This document shows positions 13,759 to 21,597 of a DNA stretch of 64,000 nucleotides, piece by piece. A model generated the notes under the pieces. That model was not told where the DNA came from and made no database searches. It saw only the letters and a list, made by a program, of their open reading frames with translations. A program made the position numbers and the translations under genes. Every line of letters starts with the position of its first letter. Positions within the stretch are counted from its first letter, which is position 1. Source of the DNA: a virus; the IMG/VR virus record IMGVR_UViG_3300042542_004122, positions 1 to 64,000 of that record; one strand, given 5' to 3'.

Positions 13759-13787
13759 ATTATAGTATATTTAAGACTAATCATCAA
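13759..13787 (-). promoter_or_regulatory. Promoter TTGATG-17-TATAAT, 6 nt before ATG
   Basis: -35 13782-13787, -10 13759-13764, ATG at 13752. Confidence 0.8.
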
Positions 13788-13792
13788 AAAGA

Positions 13793-13996
13793 TTACTTAA
13801 ATTTTTCGTATGAATAATCACTTACAGTCACATCGTAAGGTTTAGTGCTAACAACACCAACTTCTTCTGAGTGACCTATGGCTTTAAGGAAGTCGTTAAA
13901 CTTATCTACCATGTAACCAAGATTAGGAGATCTAAAAGATAAGGTGATTTCGTTGTCGTCATCGTCTGAATAGTTAAAATTAATTCTAGGGTTCAT
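13793..13996 (-). CDS. Hypothetical acidic protein, 67 aa
   Basis: MNPRINFNYSDDDDNEITLSF: small beta protein with an acidic patch. ATGA overlap with the upstream gene. Function unknown. Confidence 0.6.
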   Translation of the reverse strand: MNPRINFNYSDDDDNEITLSFRSPNLGYMVDKFNDFLKAIGHSEEVGVVSTKPYDVTVSDYSYEKFK

Positions 13997-14274
13997 GGTA
14001 GCTCTTCTATAGTAGTAAAACCACTTCTCATTACTTGTTCATCGTTCCAATTCTTTAGATAATCATTATCTTCCTTAAAGAGCTTAATAGCATCTTTTTT
14101 AGAGATAACCCTAGAAGATGTTATAACATCTCCTAAGTGTTTTTGAGAAAATTCTTTTGCTTGTTCCATAGTTACAGTATCTTCTGCCCAAGAAGTTTTA
14201 CCTTCTGGTACTTCTACTAGATATCTCATGCGATGTTGAGATATTGTTTCAACAAGTATAAATTCAGTTTTCAT
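13993..14274 (-). CDS. Hypothetical protein, 93 aa
   Basis: MKTEFILVETISQHRMRYLVEVPEG start; VSKK and WNDEQVMRSGF segments. I recall loosely similar sequences in other phages but cannot name a family. Confidence 0.6.
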   Translation of the reverse strand: MKTEFILVETISQHRMRYLVEVPEGKTSWAEDTVTMEQAKEFSQKHLGDVITSSRVISKKDAIKLFKEDNDYLKNWNDEQVMRSGFTTIEELP

Positions 14275-14297
14275 ATAATAATGATATCAAAAAAATA

Positions 14298-14329
14298 AAC
14301 AGCTAGCTATTAAAAAATAGCTAGCTGTT
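14298..14329 (-). terminator. Rho-independent terminator
   Basis: 14-bp stem AACAGCTAGCTATT/AATAGCTAGCTGTT, T run TATTTTTTT on the minus strand; ends pstS. Confidence 0.9.
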
Positions 14330-14350
14330 GTATCAAGTGGTAATTAATTT

Positions 14351-15376
14351 TTACTTCATTGGTGTTAGTGTAAGAGCATTTTTACGCACAAGTTCTCTCT
14401 GTGTTTTCGTCAATGGCACTAGACCCTTTTTTTCAAGGTATCCATTCTCAGCCATGGAACGATCTGAAACATACTCAGCTATGAAATCTCTAATGCCAGG
14501 AATAACTTCAGCATGAGCATTCTTGACATAGACAAACAAGGAACGAGCGACTGGATATTTCTGTGTAGAGATATTTTCAAACTCTGGCTCTACCTCATCA
14601 ATCTTTAATCCAATAAGCTTGTCTACGTTTTCTTCCAAGAACGAGTATCCAAAGACTCCAATAATTAGATTGTTCTTGTTAGAAACCAGTCTCTGAACAA
14701 TTAGATTATCATTTTCACCCGCCTCAATGAATTTGCCATCTTCACGAATTGAAGAGCAGGCAGCTTGCTTCTGTCTTGCATCCTGCAGAGACTTGATTTC
14801 ATCGAAACTCTTGCAGCCATGATCCATTACCATTTCAACAAATGCATCGCGCGTCCCAGAAGTTGGAGGAGGACCCATGACTTCAATTGGAGCGTTTGGT
14901 AGTTTAGGATCAATCTCATTCCATTTCTGGTAGAAATTATTTACAAGCTTACCGTCCTTTGGCACCTGACGAGCCAAAGCAAGCCAAACGTGTTCGCGTG
15001 TCAAACTAAAAGGCTTTACATCCTTGCGAACCGCAAATACGATGCCATCATATCCAATCATTACTTCAGTAATGCTCGTTACACCATTTTTGGCGCAAAG
15101 TTCAATTTCTGATTTTGTGATCGGACGAGACGCATTTGAAATGTCTGGGTGTTGTGTTCCTATACCTGCACAAAACAGACGAAATCCACCACCCGTTCCA
15201 GTAGATTCTACAATAGGCGCCTTCAGACCTGATGTTCGACTGAAATTTTCAGCAACCGTTGTAGTAAATGGAAAAACTGTCGATGATCCAACAGCACGAA
15301 TTTGATCTCTTGCGTTTTGTGCATATGCCGTAGTACTAATTAATAAAATTGTAGTAGCTGTGATTAGTAATTTCAA
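14351..15376 (-). CDS. pstS: Phosphate ABC transporter substrate-binding protein PstS
   Basis: 341 aa periplasmic protein. Signal peptide about 1-20, then IRAVGSSTVFPFTTTVAENF (about 27-46), TGTGGGFRLFC and SGTRDAF, the conserved phosphate-cradle segments. TTG start with GGAG 6 nt upstream. Marine phages are known to carry pstS as an auxiliary gene to keep phosphate uptake high during infection. Codons are more GC-rich than in neighbours, fitting host origin. Own Pho-box-like promoter and own terminator. Confidence 0.92.
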   Translation of the reverse strand: MKLLITATTILLISTTAYAQNARDQIRAVGSSTVFPFTTTVAENFSRTSGLKAPIVESTGTGGGFRLFCAGIGTQHPDISNASRPITKSEIELCAKNGVTSITEVMIGYDGIVFAVRKDVKPFSLTREHVWLALARQVPKDGKLVNNFYQKWNEIDPKLPNAPIEVMGPPPTSGTRDAFVEMVMDHGCKSFDEIKSLQDARQKQAACSSIREDGKFIEAGENDNLIVQRLVSNKNNLIIGVFGYSFLEENVDKLIGLKIDEVEPEFENISTQKYPVARSLFVYVKNAHAEVIPGIRDFIAEYVSDRSMAENGYLEKKGLVPLTKTQRELVRKNALTLTPMK

Positions 15377-15401
15377 TGTAATCTCCTTCTTAAGATAATG
15401 T

Positions 15402-15435
15402 ATTATAGCATAAAATTATTACAGGAATATTACAA
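15402..15435 (-). promoter_or_regulatory. Pho-box-like promoter of pstS
   Basis: Two direct 7-mers, TTGTAAT (15429-15435) and CTGTAAT (15418-15424), spaced 4 nt, then 10 nt to TATAAT (15402-15407). This is the layout of PhoB-activated promoters, in which the Pho box replaces the -35. Confidence 0.7.
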
Positions 15436-15444
15436 ATTGAGATT

Positions 15445-15612
15445 TTAACTAGGATATCTATCCATTTCTTCTAGCAAAATTATTGCTTCTTGTTTAGTTA
15501 TATTAAATTCTCGCATGACCATTTCCAAAAAATCAGGTCTGCCTTGCACGAGATCGTAGTCTAGCTGTCTCCATGCTTGGTGCATCAATCTAACTCTGTC
15601 TTCAGCCGACAT
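15445..15612 (-). CDS. Hypothetical protein, 55 aa
   Basis: MSAEDRVRLMHQAWRQLDYDL then helix KQEAIILLEEMD: a UBA/helical-bundle-like small protein. Overlaps the upstream gene by 11 nt. Function unknown. Confidence 0.6.
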   Translation of the reverse strand: MSAEDRVRLMHQAWRQLDYDLVQGRPDFLEMVMREFNITKQEAIILLEEMDRYPS

Positions 15613-15853
15613 AACTATTACCTAAAGAGTTTAGAATAGACCTAAGTTTATCATGCTCTTTGCAAAGAGTCTCTAGATCTATATAGCTTCCATCTTCTAA
15701 ACAATAAGCATACTTTATCTGATATCTAAGCTGCCCTATTTGTTTTTCGAGAAATTCTATCTCTCCTACTACATTTTCTAAGGACTGTTGGCTATCGCGA
15801 ATAGCAATTGCTAATTCAGTAATTCTATTTTTTAGGGTAGCTTCTCTTATCAT
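15602..15853 (-). CDS. Coiled-coil protein, 83 aa
   Basis: LENVVGEIEFLEKQIGQLRYQIK forms a heptad coil; the C-terminal helix LCKEHDKLRSILNSLG. ATGA overlap with the SprT-like gene. Function unknown. Confidence 0.65.
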   Translation of the reverse strand: MIREATLKNRITELAIAIRDSQQSLENVVGEIEFLEKQIGQLRYQIKYAYCLEDGSYIDLETLCKEHDKLRSILNSLGNSYVG

Positions 15854-16371
15854 AGTTCGCTCATTGCTAACTTGGTAAAATCAGTGGCCTGCTTGCAAAA
15901 CTCTTCCCTGAGAGGCTCTTGATCTGGCAGAGTAGAGTTAAGAAATTGCTTGCGTATCTTTCTATAAATGGTTTTAAAAATCTCACCATGAGGAGTGTCC
16001 CTAAAGTAATTAACCTTATACAGATAGAACTGACTAGCATGGGCTATCTCGTGACACAGAATCATCTTTAGACCGTCCATCTTGTTATCTGTAAAAAATC
16101 CACCGATATCAGGATCTTTATCAAATGACTTATACTCATGAACTCTATATGCTTTTACAGATGAGTAACTACTGCCGTATCGCTGCATAGCGATATTAAT
16201 ACCAGGGCCAGAAGAATACATTCCGCCTCGAGAAGTAACTCGATGTGGAGACCAATCAAATTCAACCTTAGTCAGTTTAAATCCTTTCCAGACTCCGCCC
16301 TGAGAAATAGTCCAATCCTCAATATCTTTGATATACTGACGAGCTTTATCTTCACAAACTATCTTTAGCAT
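15850..16371 (-). CDS. SprT-like zinc metalloprotease
   Basis: 173 aa. ILCHEIAHASQFYLY (about 107-121) contains the HExxH zinc motif and HGEIFKTIYRKI the downstream zinc-ligand region of SprT-like proteins, which in eukaryotes process DNA-protein cross-links. ATG at 16371 is chosen because the promoter -10 ends 6 nt before it; an in-frame GTG directly abuts the -10. Confidence 0.75.
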   Translation of the reverse strand: MLKIVCEDKARQYIKDIEDWTISQGGVWKGFKLTKVEFDWSPHRVTSRGGMYSSGPGINIAMQRYGSSYSSVKAYRVHEYKSFDKDPDIGGFFTDNKMDGLKMILCHEIAHASQFYLYKVNYFRDTPHGEIFKTIYRKIRKQFLNSTLPDQEPLREEFCKQATDFTKLAMSEL

Positions 16372-16377
16372 AGACAC

Positions 16378-16406
16378 ATTATCTCACATACAGAGTAATT
16401 TAGCAA
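16378..16406 (-). promoter_or_regulatory. Promoter TTGCTA-17-GATAAT, 6 nt before ATG
   Basis: -35 16401-16406, -10 16378-16383, ATG at 16371. Confidence 0.8.
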
Positions 16407-16413
16407 GTTAAAA

Positions 16414-16731
16414 CTAAATACTAAAAGACTTCCCACACCCACATCCAGCTTTTTGATTCGGGTTTTTAAGTTTCAAACCGCTGCTTCCAATAGTCTGTTC
16501 GTAATCTAACTCTGTCCCAGCTACATATAGTAAACTCATACTGTCTACAAAAAACTTACAAGTTAAAAGATCTATCTCAAAGTCATCAGGTTCTGCACTA
16601 TCTACAAATTCATAGTTATACACAAAACCAGAACATCCTCCGCCCTTGACTTCTAATTTAACCGCCTGCTTATTGTTTTCTTTGCATAGATACCTAATAT
16701 AATCTCTAGCGATGGGAGTTAAGCTAAACAT
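16414..16731 (-). CDS. A-type iron-sulfur carrier (IscA/HesB/ErpA)
   Basis: 105 aa. GGGCSGFVY (about 31-39) and C-terminal AGCGCGKSF (about 95-103) provide the three invariant Cys of A-type Fe-S carriers. It inserts clusters into apo-proteins; homologs occur in several marine phage groups. ATG-side overlap of 8 nt with the carbamoyltransferase gene suggests they share a message. Confidence 0.92.
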   Translation of the reverse strand: MFSLTPIARDYIRYLCKENNKQAVKLEVKGGGCSGFVYNYEFVDSAEPDDFEIDLLTCKFFVDSMSLLYVAGTELDYEQTIGSSGLKLKNPNQKAGCGCGKSFSI

Positions 16732-18205
16732 TTTGTTTTTTGTAAATTGTATTGCCTACTACCAACACATCTATGTCTGTTGATTTAAATAAGTTCATGG
16801 CATTCTCAATCCAGCCTGCTATAGGTTTTCCTGCTTCGTTAAGGCTTGTGTTTAATAATAAAGGGCACCCCGATAGTTCATGGAAAACTTCTAACAATTT
16901 TCTAAAAGCATAGTCAAACGATTCATTGACAGTTTGAGCGCGACAAGTTCCGTCGACATGAGTTATAGCTTGTAAATTATCTTTTTGTGTTGTGCCTAGA
17001 TAAAGCATATACGGATTTTCAAAATCTAGATCAAAATATTCTTTGCCATACTCTTGCAAAACACTAGCTCCAAAAGGTCTGTAGTACTCTCTATTTTTAA
17101 CCCTATTAATTATATCTTTTCCATTTTTAATTCTTGGGTCCATTAGTATAGATCTGTGCCCTAATGCTCGTGGACCTATCTCACCATGTCCTTGATACCA
17201 TGCAACAATTTTACCTTCATTTAAAAATTTAGCTGTTTGATATATGGTATCAATAGTAGGTTGGCTATGTGGAGACTGATCAGACTGCATGAATGGATAT
17301 CTAGACATATTAAACTTAGGTAAATTTTTTGATTGTCTAAATAGTTCAAGTGTTCCAAAAGTTAATCCCTCATCGCTGCAATGTGGATATATTATGAGAT
17401 TGGGGTATTTTTTCTTTAACAACGTATTCCAAACAACATTTTGTGCTACTCCACCTGAATAGCCTATTCTCTCATGCGGTTTGAAATGTTTTTCAAAAAA
17501 TTCTAGTAGTAATTCGCCTATTCTAAAATGAATAGTGTGAGCAATATCTAATTTTTGTTGCAGAGGTAATGTTCTATCAACAAAATATAAATGATCGTCA
17601 GATGCAACTGTCCATTTCCAAGGTCTGTCTTTACGCATACCTTTAACTGCAGTGCTAGTATAGTTCATGTTGTACTTTAAAAGATTTTCATAATGTTTCA
17701 AATTTAATCTACCATAACTTTGCCAACCCATAAGTTTACCCGCAAGATCAAGGCCATGACCTTCAATATCTAAATAATTTGCTATTATCCCCAAACCGTC
17801 GCCAAAACTTACGCCAGAATTAGAGGTAAGTATTTGGCTTATAATTTTATCATCTCTAAAAATGCTACACCAAAGATCAGCGTTATCCCCTAATCCATCA
17901 ACTACTACATGAGCATCTATTTTTTCTTTTTCTAATATCTCTACACTATATGCATGCTTTCTATGATGCCCTTGATACTTTTGATGTTCTGAGTAGCTAA
18001 TATCTAAAAAGTTACCATTATATTTATTTTTACAATAAACAGCAATAAAATCTTGAATTTGAAATTCAACAGCGGACTTGCCAGTAATATAAAATCCAAA
18101 ATGTTTATTTTGTAAAAGCCTTTCAAATTTTAAATAGCCTACTTTAGTATTAAAATAAGCTATGGAAGCATCATGATAAGGATGTGATGCTACTATGCTT
18201 AACAT
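16724..18205 (-). CDS. NodU/TobZ-family carbamoyltransferase
   Basis: 493 aa from MLSIVASHPYHDASIAY. The N-terminal Kae1-like domain binds ATP/carbamoyl-adenylate (HDASIAY, GYSGGVAQNVVWN); the C-terminal YrdC-like domain carries GPRALGHRSILMDP and PLLLNTSLN. It transfers carbamoyl to hydroxyl groups of sugars or nucleosides. Next to a glycosyltransferase-like gene, so surface-glycan or DNA-base carbamoylation are both possible. Confidence 0.9.
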   Translation of the reverse strand: MLSIVASHPYHDASIAYFNTKVGYLKFERLLQNKHFGFYITGKSAVEFQIQDFIAVYCKNKYNGNFLDISYSEHQKYQGHHRKHAYSVEILEKEKIDAHVVVDGLGDNADLWCSIFRDDKIISQILTSNSGVSFGDGLGIIANYLDIEGHGLDLAGKLMGWQSYGRLNLKHYENLLKYNMNYTSTAVKGMRKDRPWKWTVASDDHLYFVDRTLPLQQKLDIAHTIHFRIGELLLEFFEKHFKPHERIGYSGGVAQNVVWNTLLKKKYPNLIIYPHCSDEGLTFGTLELFRQSKNLPKFNMSRYPFMQSDQSPHSQPTIDTIYQTAKFLNEGKIVAWYQGHGEIGPRALGHRSILMDPRIKNGKDIINRVKNREYYRPFGASVLQEYGKEYFDLDFENPYMLYLGTTQKDNLQAITHVDGTCRAQTVNESFDYAFRKLLEVFHELSGCPLLLNTSLNEAGKPIAGWIENAMNLFKSTDIDVLVVGNTIYKKQNV

Positions 18206-19148
18206 AATTTCTTGCACAACTTAGCAATCGATTCTGAATACGAGATTCTGAGTATAAAGCTCTTAGGTGTTTACTATACTTTAGATCGTCTATCAATCTT
18301 TTCAACATTTTCAATTGAGTATTTTTATTAATTTCAGATGTTAATCCTATATATTTTAAAAAGGTATTAATGTCTGAAAGTTCTTCTTCTTTATTGATTA
18401 GTGCTAAAAACTCTCTATGAAAACCAAAAACACTGATTTCACATTTGGTAGTATAAGTATTTAGTAATTCATATAATAGCCTGTAATTTTTATCAATCCA
18501 GAATTTTTTCCAAAATGTTCTATATTGTACTTTTAGTTCTATTTCATTAATAAAATTATCTGGTAAAAGATATGAGTAGAATAAAAATTCGCAAGGTTTA
18601 TCTTGATTAAGAAGAACATCAATCGCTTCTTCTATGTTTTCAATTTTATCTAGATACTTTTTTTGAACATAAAAAGGCGTATGAGGTGTTAGAAAATAGT
18701 CTAATGATTTTTTTTTAAAGTAGTTACTGTAATCATCTACACATTTTTTTGATGGAAAAATATCATGTGCATGTATAGGGCTAATATTACCTGAGCCAAT
18801 AGTATTTTTCCAATTTGAATAGCTACTATTTCTAATAAAAAAATTCAATGGACCTAGAAGGAGGTAATCACCATCTATAAACTGAGAAACAAGTATTTTA
18901 ATTCCCTGATGTCTAAACCATCCATTCTTATAAGAATTTACCTTTGCAAAATCTTTGACACTTAAAACTTTTACAGAATTTTTGTCTTTATAATATTTCT
19001 CAATTAAAACATTCCACTTTTCAAAATCTGTATATTCATTAATAATTATCCAATGAACATACGAATCTATAAATTTGGATATTGATTCTAGTTGAAGTTC
19101 AAAAACTTCAAAATCACGGTCACAAACAATAGTAACTATATTCAACAT
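18171..19148 (-). CDS. Glycosyltransferase-like protein, 325 aa
   Basis: MLNIVTIVCDRDFEVFELQLESI opening plus DGDYLLLGPLNFFIRN resemble DUF6492/GT-A nucleotide-sugar folds, in which an acidic pair holds the metal. Low-complexity Lys/Ile/Asn composition. Overlaps the carbamoyltransferase start by 35 nt, so the two products likely act on the same substrate. Confidence 0.55.
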   Translation of the reverse strand: MLNIVTIVCDRDFEVFELQLESISKFIDSYVHWIIINEYTDFEKWNVLIEKYYKDKNSVKVLSVKDFAKVNSYKNGWFRHQGIKILVSQFIDGDYLLLGPLNFFIRNSSYSNWKNTIGSGNISPIHAHDIFPSKKCVDDYSNYFKKKSLDYFLTPHTPFYVQKKYLDKIENIEEAIDVLLNQDKPCEFLFYSYLLPDNFINEIELKVQYRTFWKKFWIDKNYRLLYELLNTYTTKCEISVFGFHREFLALINKEEELSDINTFLKYIGLTSEINKNTQLKMLKRLIDDLKYSKHLRALYSESRIQNRLLSCARNYVKHSSITSLS

Positions 19149-19151
19149 TCA

Positions 19152-19802
19152 TCAATCTTTAAGAGTATTAAAACTATCATCCATAACAAACTCAGTCATA
19201 TAACTATCGTCTGTATACATCTTATCTTTATTTTCTACAGAATATATTGTAAGATCAATCTCATAACCTGGATTACTAGTTATAGGATCTTTCACCCAGG
19301 CATTGTCATGCCAGATAATTCTATTATTAGGATAAATGTAGTAGTTGCCCTCGTCCATTTGGAATAGGTGGCCGCACTTATGTTCTGGAGTTTCAGAGAA
19401 GTTAGTATCTAATATTGCTCTATTTTCAAAAGACCAATCGAGAGTGAACAAATATATACCTTCTCTCTTATCTCCTGTTGGGGATATAAGTTTAGCTCTT
19501 AGTCTATTTAGTCTTGCTCTAACTTGCACATCTATATAAGGACTAAAACAATCCCAATATATATGCTCATTCAATGCTCTAACTGGAGCATCTTGCTTCC
19601 AACAAAAGGCTGTTATAGGTCTACGAGTCCAATTTACTCCATTTTCTAAAAATGCTTCAAATAGAGGAACTCTATTCTCAATAGAAGCTACTGAGTGCAT
19701 ATTGCAAGGAGTATACTCCCCGTGACCTTTACGGTGATTAAACAGATATTCATTCCTAATATAACAAGGTATAGTAGGTATATTATGATTTAAATAAGAC
19801 AT
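19152..19802 (-). CDS. Hypothetical protein, 216 aa
   Basis: MSYLNHNIPTIPCYIRNEYLFNH start; many aromatic and polar residues and no signal peptide. The stop of the gene lies 4 nt before the glycosyltransferase-like start and its own start overlaps the nuclease stop. Probably cytoplasmic; no family recognised. Confidence 0.7.
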   Translation of the reverse strand: MSYLNHNIPTIPCYIRNEYLFNHRKGHGEYTPCNMHSVASIENRVPLFEAFLENGVNWTRRPITAFCWKQDAPVRALNEHIYWDCFSPYIDVQVRARLNRLRAKLISPTGDKREGIYLFTLDWSFENRAILDTNFSETPEHKCGHLFQMDEGNYYIYPNNRIIWHDNAWVKDPITSNPGYEIDLTIYSVENKDKMYTDDSYMTEFVMDDSFNTLKD

Positions 19803-20242
19803 TATTCACACCAAGATTTTTTTTCCTCTCCATAATACTCTCTAGCTAGTCCAGCTGCAATTAAAGATTTAGCTAAGTTTACATCGCCAACCATTACATC
19901 GGCATTAATTCTTCCACCAAATTTATCCCATTTAACTTTGCTAAAAGTAATAGTGGTATTATTAGCCTTTGCAGTCTCTATTAGTTTTTTGGTGTGCTCA
20001 GTAGCTTTGACAGCTAGTGCAGCCTCAGAAGGGCACTTGGCTCTTCCACCTTTTTCTGGCGTATCTACTCCTAGAACTCTTACTTTAAGTCCTAATTCAG
20101 GAGGTAGTCTCATAGAGGCTACATCAATCTCTAAAGTATCTCCATCTACAACTCTTAAAACTTTCCAGTCATATGATTTTGTCTGTGCAAATGCAGTTGT
20201 TGCAATAAGAACAAATGCAGTAGATAATAATAACTTTTTCAT
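19802..20242 (-). CDS. Secreted thermonuclease (SNase)-like protein
   Basis: 146 aa. Signal peptide MKKLLLSTAFVLIATTAFA, then an SNase OB fold: VVDGDTLEID (about 32-41), VRVLGVDTPE (Arg/Asp/Glu catalytic region) and WDKFGGRINADV with the second catalytic Arg. Full family length. It would degrade nucleic acid in the periplasm or medium, for scavenging or against competing DNA. Confidence 0.88.
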   Translation of the reverse strand: MKKLLLSTAFVLIATTAFAQTKSYDWKVLRVVDGDTLEIDVASMRLPPELGLKVRVLGVDTPEKGGRAKCPSEAALAVKATEHTKKLIETAKANNTTITFSKVKWDKFGGRINADVMVGDVNLAKSLIAAGLAREYYGEEKKSWCE

Positions 20243-20382
20243 GATTTACCTAATTTTCCTTTTTTCTTTTCTCCAGTTTCTCTAGAGATAAGACCTCTGG
20301 CTTTTAATCTAGCCTCTGCTGTAGCTCCGACTGATTCGCCTCTTTTATACTTAGATAACATTTTATCCAAGTGAGATTTCAT
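20239..20382 (-). CDS. Hypothetical basic protein, 47 aa
   Basis: MKSHLDKMLSKYKRGES then a Lys/Gly-rich tail. ATGA overlap with the nuclease gene. Function unknown. Confidence 0.55.
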   Translation of the reverse strand: MKSHLDKMLSKYKRGESVGATAEARLKARGLISRETGEKKKGKLGKS

Positions 20383-20548
20383 CTTTTTTCCCTGAAATCG
20401 AAGTGCCATAGATATCCTTTTTGGAGCTGTGTAAGTTGTAAGCAGATATATAATCGTAGAACTCGTCTAAGATTTTTAACTTTTTAGCACGTTGTTCACA
20501 GTTATATGGAAATTTTAAATGAAGACCGTTACAAACTACGCAGCGCAT
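20363..20548 (-). CDS. Hypothetical CxxC protein, 61 aa, leaderless-type start
   Basis: MRCVVCNGLHLKFPYNCEQ gives a CxxC plus a third Cys, a possible half zinc knuckle. TTGACT-17-TAAGCT ends 6 nt before ATG. Confidence 0.6.
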   Translation of the reverse strand: MRCVVCNGLHLKFPYNCEQRAKKLKILDEFYDYISAYNLHSSKKDIYGTSISGKKDEISLG

Positions 20549-20554
20549 AGTTAA

Positions 20555-20583
20555 AGCTTATCGTAGTAAGGTCCAGTAGTCAA
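20555..20583 (-). promoter_or_regulatory. Promoter TTGACT-17-TAAGCT, 6 nt before ATG
   Basis: -35 20578-20583, -10 20555-20560. The upstream terminator's T run abuts the -35 and may serve as an UP-like element. Confidence 0.6.
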
Positions 20584-20591
20584 TAATAAAA

Positions 20592-20613
20592 AAACCGGGA
20601 TTTCTCCCGGTTT
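20592..20613 (-). terminator. Rho-independent terminator
   Basis: AAACCGGGA/TCCCGGTTT, loop 4 nt, long T run on the minus strand; ends the speD pair. Confidence 0.9.
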
Positions 20614-20615
20614 AA

Positions 20616-20972
20616 TTAGACTCCAAGTCCTCTATATTCTTCTTTTACTCGTATATTATCAGTTTCTAACTCTCGTCGCAAAACCTCTATAGCTTTCCAA
20701 GGATCACAATTACCGCAAGTAAAGATGTCTATACTAGCGTAATTAAGTTCTGGAAACGTGTGCCAAGAAGCGTGGCTTTCTGCTAAGAGAATTACTCCGC
20801 TGCATCCTTGCGGAGAGAACTGATGATCGTGCACATGGATAATAGTTGCCCCTGTCGCATTACAGGCCATGAGCATTGCATTTAACACATTCTCTCTAGT
20901 TAGAGCCGGAGAGTCAAACACCTCAATTAAGAGGTGTTTGCCTACGTAGTTTGTAGGATGAGAAAAACTCAT
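20616..20972 (-). CDS. speD: S-adenosylmethionine decarboxylase (SpeD)
   Basis: 118 aa from MSFSHPTNYVGKHLLIEVFD. LLAESHASWHTFPELNYASI (about 66-85) is the pyruvoyl-forming site: Ser of ESH becomes the cofactor after self-cleavage. IFTCGNCDPW follows as in class 1b enzymes. It makes decarboxylated SAM for spermidine, or may have another decarboxylase activity as shown for some phage SpeD homologs. Forms a tandem with a diverged homolog 1 nt upstream. Confidence 0.88.
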   Translation of the reverse strand: MSFSHPTNYVGKHLLIEVFDSPALTRENVLNAMLMACNATGATIIHVHDHQFSPQGCSGVILLAESHASWHTFPELNYASIDIFTCGNCDPWKAIEVLRRELETDNIRVKEEYRGLGV

Positions 20973-20973
20973 C

Positions 20974-21342
20974 TTAGCAAGCCTGGCGAATGGTAAAGTC
21001 CCACTTTGCGTTCTGTGGCTCAAACCACTCACGGAAGTGAGCGACTACAGCCTCATTGTCGAACGGCTTGCAAGAAAAGATATCTAGATATCCATCGCCT
21101 GACTCATTGCACAGATGGGCAGTAATGCTTGAGGTTTCGATTGGCTGAAGTAGTGTGATACCGCATAGATCAGGGCGATCCTTTGGACCACAATCTTCAA
21201 TCCAAGGAGTGCCCATTGACTTCATGCCAATGAGTTTAAGTAGTGATTCGTTATATTGAAGAACATACGGAATGCTCTTGATTTTTTCGATGACGCAAGC
21301 GCGTGCATCAATACGTAGGTGATATCCCCAGTAGTTTGACAT
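20974..21342 (-). CDS. SpeD homolog lacking the canonical active site
   Basis: 122 aa from MSNYWGYHLRIDARACVI. The C-terminal YLDIFSCKPFDNE aligns with the SpeD DIFTCG region, but the ESHxS segment reads ETSSITAH, so the normal cleavage Ser is not in place. It could be a regulatory prozyme-like partner of the downstream SpeD, or use the adjacent Ser differently. Confidence 0.65.
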   Translation of the reverse strand: MSNYWGYHLRIDARACVIEKIKSIPYVLQYNESLLKLIGMKSMGTPWIEDCGPKDRPDLCGITLLQPIETSSITAHLCNESGDGYLDIFSCKPFDNEAVVAHFREWFEPQNAKWDFTIRQAC

Positions 21343-21451
21343 AGTGGTTCCTTTCATCAAATATTTAAATAAGATGAAGAAGCCCACTCTTCCATTCTTA
21401 ATCTAGGGCTATCAGGCAGGTTTAGCTTAGCAAACTGCCAAAATGTAATAT

Positions 21452-21480
21452 ATAATACAACTTTCTTAAGTGTTGGGCAA
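21452..21480 (-). promoter_or_regulatory. Promoter TTGCCC-17-TATTAT for speD pair
   Basis: -35 21475-21480, -10 21452-21457; directly below a terminator. Confidence 0.7.
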
Positions 21481-21485
21481 ATATA

Positions 21486-21516
21486 AAATGCCAGCATTTG
21501 TTTAATGCTGGCATTT
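21486..21516. terminator. Bidirectional terminator
   Basis: 12-bp stem AAATGCCAGCAT/ATGCTGGCATTT, loop 7 nt; T-rich on the minus strand. Confidence 0.8.
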
Positions 21517-21519
21517 AAT

Positions 21520-21591
21520 TGGTGGCTTGACCTGGAATCGCACCAGAATGGCAGACTTATGAGATCCGCTCGGTTAACTAAACCTCAAGCC
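21520..21591 (-). tRNA. tRNA-Met or tRNA-Ile2 (CAT), elongator
   Basis: Acceptor GGCTTGA/TCAAGCC (fully paired position 1-72), anticodon loop CTCATAA, CCA encoded. Short 72-nt form. Met versus lysidine-Ile cannot be settled. Confidence 0.85.
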
Positions 21592-21597
21592 TTGCAT

